This document shows, piece after piece, positions 1-11,025 of a DNA stretch of 64,000 nucleotides. Source of the stretch: Tetrapyrgos nigripes (lineage: Eukaryota > Basidiomycota > Agaricomycetes > Agaricales > Campanellaceae). Position 1 is the stretch's first letter. The number at the start of each line of letters is the position of its first letter. The stretch is from contig JAACJM010000009.1 of the NCBI GenBank assembly GCA_013368315.1, positions 1 to 64,000 of the forward strand, in the 5' to 3' direction. The notes below the pieces were generated by a model that saw nothing but the letters and a program-made list of their open reading frames with translations, made no database searches and was not told the origin of the DNA. A program made the translations under genes and the position numbers.

Positions 1-326
1 GAAATGAGGAAATACATCGGATGATTGGAGAATGAAGCGGTAAATGTGTACACCGAAATGAAATGGATTGATTGTTGCGAGATTGGAGGATGAAGCGTAT
101 TTAGCTATGGGTGTATTCAGTGCAAGAGCAAAAGCGCAGAACGGAAAAGGCTTCAAAAGAGGATATCAAGTTGAAACGTCCTCTCGTGGGTGAACTCGGT
201 GATTGAACTGTGCTGTGATTAATTGCTCTGTTGTACGATAGTGCTGTGTTACAATGCTCTTTCTATTTTCTGTATCGTTTGTATCTAGTAGGTTGTACTA
301 GTATTCAGTATACTCAGCTGCACATA
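1..326. other. Flank of Tc1-like element, no gene seen
   Basis: No convincing coding exon on either strand. The stretch ends with the TA dinucleotide (325-326) that abuts the inverted-repeat element. It could be the tail of a gene outside the window, but nothing here shows that. Confidence 0.4.
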
Positions 327-757
327 CAGTGGCCAAAAAAATTGTCCACATGTTTGGCACTTTTGGAAAGATTGCTGATTTAAGAGCTATTGAGCAGAAA
401 TCTCAAAACATGGCTGGTGGTAGCAAGAAAGCCTTTGATTAGAGCTACAATAATCTGTCTGTTTTGTCTTGTTTGGCCACATATCTGTGGAGTTATGATT
501 GATTTAAAATTGTATGTCATTTGGACAATTTTTTGAGTTGCCACTTCAAAATCATTATTGCAATAACTTGATGTGTTATACATGATGTCATGGGTGGAGC
601 TGTACAGTAATGTGATGTATACACCACAATGATGTCATAGCTGCCAGCTGGAGCATACATAGCAACATACAGATGCTCTACAGCTTCTATGAAAATCATG
701 GGGTCCCTCATATCAGCCCAGAAAGACAATCTCTACTCTCTCCTCCAAACTGCCCCT
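327..757 (+). repeat. Left terminal inverted repeat of Tc1-like element
   Basis: Matches the reverse complement of 1533-1963 with few differences. At about 430 bp it is long for this superfamily, where repeats of tens to about 200 bp are usual. Similarity is strong to about 745 and fades by 757. Confidence 0.75.
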
Positions 758-777
758 CCCTCTATCAAAATTTCAGC

Positions 778-1519
778 TCAGACTGAAGTATGAAAGCAGA
801 GTGTTGCTTTTATAGGTAGAGAGACATGTTCTGATAAAGGAAACCATTGGATATAGCACTTTAGAAAGTTAATACCCAGCTGAAAAATGGCCACCTCTGG
901 ATCAACTCCCATATTATTAATGCTTTCCAGGATTTTGTTACTTAAGATGGTCATATAGTGTTTGCAATCTATCTTCCCCTTCATCTGGACCATTTTTACT
1001 GCTTACTGCTGCCCCATACCCTACCCCATCATGTCATTTTCTCTCTCAAATGTCATCATTTCTGTCACATCTTGCTGTACCATGAATTTATCTCTCTTTT
1101 CTCACACATGCTGGGGCATATTTGCCCCAAAATAATTGGTTTTGGTCTTATCTGAGAAAATAACCCACTTCTAGCCTTCTACAGCCCGGTCTTTTTACAT
1201 CTGTGCAAACTTCAAGTGAGCCTTGCTGCAAGTCACTGTAAGTTTGCACTTGTTCTGTGTTTTGGAGATCGCCACAAGACGTTTTCAGGAATGTTTTGGC
1301 TGTTATAGGTTGGGACAGGTTGTCCAAGAAGAGCCTTGATGTTTCAGGCCACTTGTGTAGCAATCTGGCTTTACCAGAATGGATTTTTTTCCAATCTAAC
1401 CTCTTCACAAGTAGTAGAGAGCCTCCTAGGACACCCTGCTGTATTGTTCTCATTGTCTGTATTTGTCTTTTAAGCCACAAAAGCAACTCTTGGCTTCCAT
1501 ACTCCAGTCTGAGCTGCAA
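778..1519 (-). pseudogene. Tc1/mariner transposase relic
   Basis: On the minus strand the element core gives disconnected peptides. The one at 778-993 (GKIDCKHYMTILSNKILESI, then MGVDPEVAIFQLGIN) follows the Tc1 DDE block around the second aspartate, where functional copies read roughly G.MDA..Y..IL...L...I then ..QQDN.PKH. The QQDNDPKH segment has decayed. Upstream peptides (1148-1519) give only weak similarity to the helix-turn-helix region. Stops and frame changes separate the pieces, so no functional enzyme can be made. Family-level identification is inference from a short motif. Confidence 0.55.
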
Positions 1520-1532
1520 TTTTTGCAGATGG

Positions 1533-1963
1533 AAAGGCAGTTAAGAGGAGAGAGTAGAGATTGTCTTTCTGGGCTGATATGAGGGACCCCATGATTTTCA
1601 TAGAGGCTGTAGAGCATCTGTATGTTGCTATGTATGCTCCAGCTGGCAGCTATGACATCATTGTAGTGTATACATTACATTACTGTACAGCTCCACCCAT
1701 GACATCATGTATAACACATCAGGTTATTGCAATAATGATTTTGAAGTGGCAACTCAAAAAATTGTCCAAATGACATACAGTTTTAAATCAATCATAACTC
1801 CACAGATATTTGGCCAAATAAGACAAAACAGACAGATTATTGTAGCCTTAACCAAAGACTTTCTTGCTACCACCAGTCATGTTTTGAGATTTCTGCTCAA
1901 TAGCTCTTAAATCAGCAATCTTTCCAAAAGTGCCAAACATGTGGACAATTTTTTTGGCCACTG
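1533..1963 (-). repeat. Right terminal inverted repeat of Tc1-like element
   Basis: Inverted partner of 327-757, ending GGCCACTG followed by TA. Differences between the arms are mostly single substitutions, so both arms have drifted little relative to each other. Confidence 0.75.
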
Positions 1964-1965
1964 TA

Positions 1966-2400
1966 TATGCTGCTGGTCAGACGACGCCAGTCAGAAGCCC
2001 AGTCTCTAGTTAGCGTCAGCTCAGGAGGCGCTAGGTTTCTGGCTGTAGGATACATCACGTTTCTGTGTAGATCAGAAAGTAATTGGGAAACCACTCGTAT
2101 ACATTGCCTTGAGAAACGTGATGATTCCTTGAAGTTTTATCACCGTAAGATACTTAACGGATTCTACCGAAGTGTAATCATCAAGTATACCAGCAAGTTT
2201 CTATTTCTTCCATACTTAGTGGTTCCTTTCAAGTCGAAAATGAGTTTGGATACATAAAAATGCTCGGTAGGTGGAAAACATAGCAAATCTCAAATCATTT
2301 ATTAGCTGAATCTTCGTAATCGTATATTTCGGGTTTCCTTTCAAACTTTCATCCACCTAACATTCATTCCTGCGCGGCGTGGCTAGAGGTCAGTCTCTGA
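1966..2400. other. Unassigned spacer
   Basis: No supported gene. Short open frames on both strands lack recognisable motifs and splice context. Confidence 0.4.
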
Positions 2401-2406
2401 GGTAAT

Positions 2407-2832
2407 TTGACCCGGCTTTTACGACTCGAGCCGGAGTCGGGCTGGACTGTTTACAACACTAGAGATGACGATGTTCATTCCCTAGATGCATCAGAGCTTG
2501 GGGTTTTCTACGAGATCAATGCCTCTCGGGCAGCCCCCTTGGGTTCTGATTATGAACTCGACCGGACACTGCTCTACTTTGATTTCTAATACTGTGTGAC
2601 GTCTGAATCTGACGGGTGGAAGGAGCTGGCTTGTGTCTTCAAGTCAAAAGTCCAACCTCGTATTGATGGGCTGTCCGAAGCAACATGCTTGAAGGCGTAC
2701 TGCAACTGGGGTTGGTAGGAGCGGAGCAACAGCAAAGCATCATTGGTTTGCGGTGCCTTGACGGACTGGAAGGTTGAAGAGGTAAAAGACGCGATATAGA
2801 TCCTCTTGCAGATCTACCACCATCTCCACTGC
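2407..2832 (+). pseudogene. Unidentified reading frame broken by in-frame stops
   Basis: A single plus-strand frame gives protein-like sequence (for example GWTVYNTRDDDVHSLDASEL, then WKELACVFKSKVQPRIDGLS) across more than 400 bases, interrupted in the same frame by TAA near 2587, TAG near 2716 and TAG near 2797. No GT..AG intron obviously removes them. The amino-acid mix looks coding, with balanced charge and aromatic residues, but I do not recognise the family. It is probably the remnant of a gene or retroelement protein. Chance openness is the alternative. Confidence 0.35.
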
Positions 2833-3967
2833 TGACGACGTCCGGCTCAACGTCCCCGGCCTCTCATGGTGAGTACTCACCATCGTCTTGACACTGACTT
2901 ACTTTGTGTACAGATTGTGGACTCTCCCATGACTGAACGACGTCTCACAATCCGAGAGACTGGGACCTGCCCAAACCAGCCCCTACCTCAGGCCTCAGGA
3001 GTCAGTCTTTCCCCAAATCTCGACATACCTCGCACCGTCGTTCAGTCGCTACAATACCTGTTCCGGCCAGGCTCACCATCGTCTGGGTACACGTCGACAC
3101 CAATATCGTCGACAACGCTACCTTCCAACGTCTAACAAGTGTCTCACCTGGAGCGCGCCGGTTACCGATCATTTCCGCCTTCTGTTTTATAATGTTATGT
3201 ACTGTATACTGCCGCATCGAGACAACGTCATACCGTCTCTGCCGCTATCGCATTGAGACCCACGTCCTCTGTCTCTGCGCCGCCTTATAGCGCTTCAAGA
3301 TGGTAGATGGTCTACCCTGGTATTCTCCAGGAAGTCGCCCCTACCGCCTTGTTGCTTGCCCCACTGAATCAGGAATTAGTTCCACGGTTAGCTACTTCGC
3401 GCGTCATTTGCTGATGTAAAGTCTCAGTAGCTAGTCCGGAGTGGTGTAAACTATCTATCTATCTATCAATGATAACAGTTTTTTCTTTCTTTTTACTTTC
3501 AGCTTGCTTGGGAAATGCGAAGTCTTTTTAGCTACATAGATTCTGCAGTCTCTGTACTGTATCTATATACGTTCTTAATCTATACCATTAAGCCATAGGT
3601 GTCACCGTCTTCAACGTTTCAACGTCGTACTGCTTTGGCAATTTGTAAGCAAGGTGACCGTAGCGCCAATGTATTTATGCAAAAATGGGTCAGTGAGCTG
3701 GAACGCGCTGGTGAATCAATACCAGAAGCAGTGGACAAGGTCCCTGCGATGAAGTTTCTGCCATTCTATGATCTATCGAACCATATTGGAGTGTCGAAAC
3801 GCTTCTGGTTGCGAAGCTTTTGCCTTTCCCAGCCCGAGAATCAAAGCAGTCTGGAATTGTCGAAGACATTGGCCAAGGTGATGCAGAGAAGTGGCTTACA
3901 TGAAGTTGTGGTAGATCCGAGCTGAAAGGGAATTTACAATCCAATGTACATACATACTGAGCAAGAT
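2833..3967. other. Spacer downstream of monooxygenase
   Basis: No gene supported. A short (CTAT)n microsatellite lies at about 3451-3466. The overlapping open frames at 3599-3998 on both strands carry no family signal. Confidence 0.4.
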
Positions 3968-6565
3968 CTACTTCTGTACAATCAAAAATGATCAACATGC
4001 ATCAAATCCAACGCTCTCGCCTTCATCTCTTCCTCCGTCATTCCCGTATCTTTCCAGACTTGCCAAGCACTCCTTCCCGTGAATCCACTAGGTATATCTG
4101 TGACCTCATTGAATACTGCGGTCCCAAAGCGAGCCTTGCTCCAGATTGCCAGCATTTCTTGAGCACTGTGTTTTCAAACGAACGAACAAACGGCACAACG
4201 TGAAGGTGACTTTGTCAGTATAGATGATCGGAGGCAGTCCATATGAGAACGCACGCTTTCGACGGCCCATTAATCTGCTTCCCACCATACCTAACCGCAG
4301 CTTCGTTCACCCATGCAACAAAGTATCTCATCATCACTAAAACAATTATCATACCACATTAGTCCCTCAAAAGGTCTCTGGAGATAGAAACGCTTACCAT
4401 CAGCTTGCCCAGAACCCAAAAACAACCAATGTTTCTCAAAAACACCTCCAAAATCTTCTAGACGTTTGGCATACATTTTCCACATCTCATTTTGTGTCGG
4501 AAGCTTGGCATGACCATTCCAGACGGAAGCAGTGGCGGCAGCGAGATATTCTGCGTAGACGAAGGATTGCATTCCGCCGTTAACTGTAGAGGAGAGGTTT
4601 GAGGATATTGTGAGCTTAGATGGGATCAGAGCAGACTAGATCGACGCACCGTTTATGAAAGCCAGGGTTGGTTCTTCGATATAGAACAAGTCGAGATGAA
4701 GTGAACGGACATGGGAACCGTCTGTTACCAATGGTTGCGGGCCTTTTGAAGCTGTTTCATTGTCTCTGAGAGATGGGTTGAGGTATTGAGGAAGGAAAGG
4801 ATATGTGTATCGGAAGCCTATTACGGTGAAGAAAAATGGTCAGTCAATCAGCAAAGTTGCTGCACATTGGAATGAATCCATACTCACCGGTACAGAGGAT
4901 GACATGATCGACACCCGTTATTTTCTGCAGAAGCAGATGAGTACAGTCATACTGAGAAAAAGGTTGTCAATCTCACCGTCCCGTTGAACAGTTCGATGAC
5001 GCCTTCATTCATGTGTGTTGCAGACTCTAGAGAACCAAAGCTCTTGATTTCAGATATCATGGTAGTATTCTTAGGTATGAAAGGTATGAATAGTTCCAGA
5101 GGATAGTGAGGGTGAGGGTCTTGGAGCAATAGTCAATCTCCAGCACAAAATCCGTTCTAGAACAGAGGCTCTCTTACCATTGTCAGGCTAGGAAGGTTGA
5201 TAGGTGTCAGTGCAACGCAAGATAGACAAGAAAAGATTGGACATACCCGAGTTGATAAATACACCTTTGAGGCATATGTGTTCAGCTCTGCGCTAATTTC
5301 AGCACCACTGGACTACAGAGGATTCCATCAGCTGACTGGTTAGGGGCATCTCCACGCCGCAAACAAACATGACGTACAGCTGCTCCGATGATAACAACAG
5401 TCTTGTTCGTAAACTCTTCCGGACGACGATATTGACGAGAATGATGAATGTGTCCCGGGAATCTGTCGTTCCATTGCGCAAGACCTGATATAGGTGAAAC
5501 GCTTGGAGAGTTGTACCGCCCAGTGGCAACAGCAATAGCATCAAAATCCTGTCGAAGTTGGTCAGTTGTACATCAAAGCTCTATCTCCAGGAGAGCACAC
5601 CTCAGTCCACCATTTGACCTTGTAGGACCGTGGGCCAGTTTGCACAAATTCCTTCAGTGTCATTGTCCATCCATGACGCTTTCCATCAACGTAGCGTTTT
5701 TCAATCAACTCAACTCGAGTATCGTAGAAAACATTCGGGTTTTCGTCGTTTGTATTGAGACCATGATAAGATGCAAAGGCACGGAGGTAGGCTTGAAGTT
5801 GTTTTGCGGATATTTCTGGGCATTGCGAGAGGGTCGTCAGAACATTGGTATGTGGGTCGAATATACTATAGAGAACGTACCCCAAGGTAAATCTTCAGGC
5901 CAGTGGAATTCCGGAATCTATAGGAAAGGATCGACTTTTAGTCACCTTACCTACGCAATGACAACCGAACACCGTACCTGCTGGTCTACCTGCCAAGCGA
6001 GCGCCAGCTGTCAATGACGCGCCTTTACAATTAGAAATGGGTACCTACATGAGGCGCGTTTGATTTGAGTGAAGCCCATACTGGCTTTGGGGCTCTGTGA
6101 GCTTTTCTCTCCGTCGTAATCCAAATTTCGTCCACATCAAAATGTTCTTCCTCATGAGGAAGGCTTATTCCGTGCGGTGGAAGGGAAGGCTTGTAATCAG
6201 CTATCACTGGACTGAGGTTTGGTATAGGAGCGTCTAGGGGTTTTTCTTCAGTATAGTGCCAGACACCTCCGGGATGGTGGTCGCGTTCGTAAAGCCGAAC
6301 ATCATATCCTGCTTGGGCAAGCGTCCGGTAAGTGATAAGGCCTCTGAAAGGACGTCAGGACTCTTTCACTGAAGAGAAGCAGCATTACGCACCCAACACC
6401 AGCTCCTATGATTCCCACTTTCCTGACCGGCCATTGGAATTGGTAAAGCGGGTCTTCTCTCGCGGGGAGTTCGCTGTTCAGAATGAAAGGGTACTGCTCA
6501 GCACTGGCCAGCAGACAAGCACTCAGGAAGGAAGCAACGACAAGAACTGGAAACTTCAACCACAT
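3968..6565 (-). CDS. Flavin-containing monooxygenase (FMO-like), secretory/membrane-anchored
   Basis: Predicted FAD- and NADPH-dependent monooxygenase that oxygenates N- or S-containing or carbonyl substrates. The natural substrate cannot be told. The start at 6565 gives an N-terminal hydrophobic segment (MWLKFPVLVVASFLSACLLA), then the FAD Rossmann motif GIIGAGVGG with a following acidic YERD. Later exons encode the family motif FPGHIHHSRQY (FMO pattern FxGxxxHxxxY), the NADPH-binding GAASSG, and LCTGFRYTYPF, the conserved C/ATG block. The C-terminus ends HFLIVQK before the stop at 3968-3970. About 12 exons are joined by short introns, including a 10-nt exon at 5178-5187. The exon near 6000 has two in-frame splice choices. 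Total length is roughly 550 residues, normal for the family. The upstream in-frame GTG at 6625 is not needed. Confidence 0.87.
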
Positions 6566-7319
6566 AATGGATCGAAAGACGAGTAAAGCCGCTGCTCGGA
6601 TCTTGAGTCTACTAGTACTTGTCACCGGATCCCGAGGGAGCCATTTTACGTCCGATTAAAGTGGGGTGTGTATTTGATAAATGCTCAACGCCAACGCGTC
6701 CTGTTATCTGAAGGTAAGTGGGTGACCTTCCGTGGGCTAGACCTATTTCCTAAATCGATCAAACCGGAGTTCGAAATTATTTAGAAACAAATCTAGAAAT
6801 TTCTCTAAACCGTGGGCCACATCTAGGTCTAGGAAATCTATCCGGATCATGCACTTGAAGGCGCGCTTCAAGACGCGCTTGAGACGCGTCGAGGCTTCTT
6901 TCACGCCCGAATGATGAGCTCTTCTCGCGTATTATTGTTATTTGGGACGCAACAGGTGCTGCCTGTCGCCGTCATACGCGTGCAATCACTGCAGGAAGTG
7001 ATTCTACTCACTTATAGCTAAGTTTCCTACATTATTGAAAGCTTCTAGGTACACATGTATCACATAATGATGAAAAGTGAACGTAAGGTCCATATCAGTT
7101 CACAGAACGATACTTGGCAGACATAGCTGCTCTGTAGATGACTATAGTAAGGGAGGGAGGCTTCGAGATGGCGGTCGTGTTAGAGGCAATAGGTAGGTAC
7201 CTCCTTCAGATTGCGGTTTAGAAAGAGGTCCTCAGGTCGATTTTCGAACTCCGCTGATGGGGTCTTACTTATGCCCGGATAAGACCTCGCTTAAGGTGTT
7301 TAGAATGGGATTTGGTTTC
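6566..7319. other. Monooxygenase upstream region
   Basis: No gene supported. It contains the FMO promoter by position. An interrupted palindrome GGTCTTA...TAAGACC lies at 7261-7286 just outside the inverted-repeat element. CG-rich inverted words occur around 6860-6890 (AAGGCGCGCTTCAAGACGCG region). Confidence 0.4.
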
Positions 7320-8527
7320 ACTGGAGGCAAGCTCATGGGGAGCCAGATGTCTGCTCCCTCACGGGAAGCCGACACAGACTTACAACTATGTACGTCTACC
7401 GGTAATTTAAAACGCGAAGGCCCAAGTTGGGTCCAAGTAGATCTACTTCGTGTAACTAGAGTACATATATTAGATGAAAAGACCCTCTATTGAATTTGCC
7501 TCAGCTTGCTGCTGCTTCTCCGAGTGCCTCTGTTGGTCCATCTTTTACCGAGATCACGGACTAATACTTATAAGCGGATTCGTCCACTTATTTATAAGGC
7601 ATTTAATGAGATGCCCCAACCTGGATAAAGCTGGGTACCCAGAAAGACTCTAAGGTCGTTGGCATGGTGGGTAGAGGGCCAGAGGGCTGTACAGATGGTG
7701 CGGGACCACCGGGACACTCGGGAACGCATCATAGCAGGTCTCCAACGCATTCTCCACGTCGTCCTTTCTCCTGCCGCGTTGGTAATCGTCGTCGTCGTCC
7801 CGCATCGATTGCCAACTCCCTTGTATATTTGTAGCATGCACATAGACATATAATAATACAGTCAGTCATGATAGAGAAGAATAGCATAGCATGGTTGTAC
7901 TGTACACAATGCAAGTACACGGGTCTGACATTCTATTTTTTTTTTGGCTATTCAACTGTAGTACTCACCGCCGTACAACGACGGTACAGTGGAACTGCGT
8001 AACTTCGCGGATGCTGTTTGTTGTTAGCCTTGCCAACGTTAAGTAGCAGTGAGACTTGTTGGCCGCACTCTGCCCGCCGTTGATGGCAACTCAGCACACC
8101 TCACTGCCCGCGCCTGACCCAGAACTCAGCAGTTCACAGCAAGATATTTGATAACTGATAGTACTGCTCAAAATTCTGAGTGCCAACTACGGCCCTCAGT
8201 GCGACTTCAACACCAGCCGACGCTGGTCGGCCACACCCGACAAGAGTTCCCACGCCCCTCCTGACTCGTCGCTGTCTCCTGCCTCGACTCGCCTCACTTC
8301 AAGGAAATATATTCTTCGGAAAGGTGTATACGTGCCCTCTAAATTTTTCATTTGTACAACGATAGGGTCAATCTTCGTGAGTGTAAGTACAATGGTACAC
8401 GGAGTAGATCTTCCCTATGTACTTGGGCCCTTCATGTTTGATCACCGGTGGGAGTTGAAAGGGTCAGGTTTGTGTCGGCTTCCTGTGAGGGAGCAGACAT
8501 CTGGCTCCCCATGAGCTCGCCTCCAGT
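7320..8527. mobile_element. Putative non-autonomous element with ~150-bp inverted repeats
   Basis: The left end (7320 onward, ACTGGAGGCAAGCTCATGGG) recurs inverted at the right end (8527 leftward, ACTGGAGGCGAGCTCATGGG). Similarity runs about 150 bp into each side, through blocks such as GGGGAGCCAGATGTCTGCTC and AAGATCTACT/TAGATCTACT. The interior has no transposase-like sequence. A near-direct repeat GTGTTTAGAA(A)TG occurs at 7296-7307 and 8527-8538, offset by about 12 bp on the left, so it is only a weak candidate target duplication. It could equally be two independent inverted copies of one repeat family. Confidence 0.45.
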
Positions 8528-9073
8528 GTTTAGAAATGCCCACGGAAGGTCATCCAGTAGTACGTCGACATTGGAGATAATTAACTTCGAGTTTGATGTC
8601 GACTTTGATTGATGGAGTAGCAGAACAATCAAGAATTAAGAGGGAATTAGCTGAGTCTAAGACTTGCTTGGCCACAAATGTCACCCTCACTTCTATAACC
8701 ACTACCACCAGACCACGGCATCGTTTTATTAATACGTTGCTTCGTTCTTCACCCTGAACTCATTCTGCAAGGATTAATGCTCGCCACGCATGTAGCTCTG
8801 AGGTTGGAGGTCAGTAGTATTGTATGGGCGCCTGATGGACGAATCTAGATCGTCGCCCACTCGCCTGCGGCATGACCCAACTAAACTTGCTAAACGAGGC
8901 ACAGCCCAACTTTGGGCCTGATACATAGACTGTACTATATAAGACCTTGGGCCATTTCGCGAATATCCCTCTGTCTTCAGTGTTCTATGCTTAGGTTTCC
9001 TTCAATCTGAAAGACCTTTCCTTTCTTTTGATCCCAATCCCTAATATAATTCGACATTCTTTTCACCTTCATC
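8528..9073 (+). promoter_or_regulatory. Promoter region of seven-helix membrane protein gene
   Basis: A TATA-like TATATAAG at 8935-8942 lies about 130 bp before the start codon at 9074. Between them is a pyrimidine-rich tract, common before start codons in these fungi. This is inferred from position and composition only. Confidence 0.35.
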
Positions 9074-10578
9074 ATGTCGAACATACCTGTAATTTCTGTT
9101 AGTCTTGCTTCCCTGCTCACCGAGACTTTTCTTTATGGCTGCTTCTTCCTGCTTACCACGATTTCAATGATCTTGGTCTTCGTACCTCTTGAAACAAAAG
9201 CCACTGCCCTATCCTGCGAACGGAGGTCCTTCCGAACGATAATCAAGAGGCCCATGTTCATCAGCGCGTTTCTCATTCTTCTTTCCGTCACTGCGGTTAG
9301 TGTCTACAAGTATCTATCTGAATGGCTGACGCACTCACTCACCTAAAACAGCATTGGATATGTTCATACTATCGCTCATGGCAAGCATTCATTACTTTCG
9401 AAGGAGGCACCCAGTCCGCGTACTTCTACGCGGATATGTCGCAGACCTCCCAAGTCGCGAAGACGGGAACTTTGGTCTTTGCACTTTTGGTCAGCGACGC
9501 TATGCTGGTCAGCAGGTCCTTCCTACTCTGTACGACAGTTTCTAATCCCGAGTTCCCTAGATCTATCGTCTTTGGGTAGTATGGGACCGCAACTGGAAAG
9601 TCATCATATTCCCTATATTGACCCTCATCAGTTTGACCAGTACGTTTGAACTCCACCATCCGCGGATCGTCTTCATGAATGACTGACCATTTTGTCATTT
9701 CAACTCTCAGTTTGCGGGTTCGGTATCACATACCAATTTACACGATATGTTCCAGGGATGGATGTATTCGACTCTGCAGGTATTTGGCAATATGTATCAG
9801 ACATGAATGTCTAACTGATCCCTCTGCAGCTGATCGTTGGATCACTAGCGATTGTGTATTCACCCTGTCGTAAGTCCAAAAAGTAAGGTCTGGCTTGAAC
9901 GTATCTCATCAACTTTTCTTCTCCAGGACCAACCTATACTGCACTTGTGAGCCCTGCAACCAACATCCCTTACAACCGTTCACCCCAATTATGGCATTCC
10001 TAGGCTTCATCTCTTGGCGAATTTGGAAAACCAATGATGCTTTGAAAGCTCTTGGAGCATCGAATCTAAATGTGAGTCTACTCCAGTTACACGGCCGCAA
10101 ATGATGTCCTCACATTTCGGAAATGTCGCATTTCTGTGTACAGAACATCTTGGTCACTTTCATTGAGAGCGCGATGATCTACACGTATGTGTTCCCGTTT
10201 CGTTACCATCAAGTACTATAACCCCAGTCCTTCCTGACATCTTAAAAATGTCACTACCTTGCGTACTGACTCAAAGCCGGTGTATTTTCCCCTTTTTATC
10301 ATTCTAGCATCTGGACGTTTGGGTTTTTCGTCTCTTATGAAGCCCATTCAAACATCCAATTTATCTTTGTCGATTCATGGGCTGCGATTGCGGGGATATC
10401 ATTCATGTTGATCAATGTCCGTCTTTCTCTTGGTTGGATACGGCAGTCGAAAACCGGCTGTGGCAATACTATCGCTATCGTGACCCCCATTTCTGTTAAT
10501 CCGACAGGACTGCCAGGACACCCCAATGGAATCCAGATACCGTTCTCTGTACATGTCTTCGAGAAGAGTCCTGTATAG
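9074..10578 (+). CDS. Seven-helix integral membrane protein (Agaricomycete hypothetical family)
   Basis: Spliced from about nine exons: 9074-9295, 9352-9507, 9561-9639, 9711-9779, then short exons from 9830 to the stop at 10576-10578. The product has about seven hydrophobic helices. It shows a pattern I associate with a large, uncharacterised basidiomycete family: LLTETFLYGCFFLLTTISM in helix 1, AFITFEGGTQSAYF in the first outside loop, SDAMLIYRLWVVWDRN before helix 4, and the closing LINVRLSLGW. The function is unknown. A receptor-like topology is suggested, but no ligand or G-protein motif can be shown. The intron ends are consensus throughout, and frame is kept across all junctions I tested. 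Confidence 0.75.
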
Positions 10579-11025
10579 AGCATGGCTGCCTTTTTCGCAA
10601 AACGCGATGATAGTCGCCATCGTTGTCTGAATTATTTATGATTATTCTATGTAGTTAATGATATCTACGTATGTAATACAAGTACTGAAGTTGTTTATAA
10701 TTATGATCAAGAGACAAGGGAGTTTTGTCCAGGTTCTCTCCCTTTGTAATGCAATTGTTGTAATCGTTTGCCATGTAATCCGTTGGTCAGAATCTGCAAC
10801 CCAATGCTTCATCCTAGCCGTTGCACTAGGAAAAGTATTCAATGACGAATCACAATTATCGTTTTGTACAGTACTCATACAAGAAGTCGAAGAAACGAAA
10901 GATGATGAACACGACTGCGTATATACGTCCAGAAAAGTTGCGTAGAATTTTGAGATACGACACGGATGCCTTAAAGATATGTACTTGAGTAAGAACGAAA
11001 GCATGTAACCTACTATGCATATACA
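10579..11025. other. Convergent 3' spacer
   Basis: Lies between the stops of the seven-helix gene (+) and the nucleoporin gene (-). Open frames on both strands (about 95 and 120 codons) overlap each other and have no family signal. It probably holds the two 3' untranslated regions. Confidence 0.4.

Larger units (their letters stand above)
327..1963 (-). mobile_element. Degenerate Tc1/mariner-like DNA transposon
   Basis: A 1637-bp element is bounded by near-identical inverted repeats beginning CAGTGGCCAAAAAAATTGTC and is flanked on both sides by TA (325-326 and 1964-1965), the target duplication expected of the Tc1/mariner superfamily. The same two short reading frames appear in both arms in opposite orientation, which shows how well the arms match. 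The core carries broken minus-strand transposase-like sequence (see the pseudogene entry). Boundaries and TA flanks are read directly. The superfamily assignment rests on TA, the terminal sequence and the core peptides. It looks inactive because the core is full of stops and frame changes. Confidence 0.75.

Noticed and set aside
3599..3998. Overlapping open frames on both strands downstream of the monooxygenase
   Set aside because: Neither gives a recognisable product; the real monooxygenase ends at 3968.
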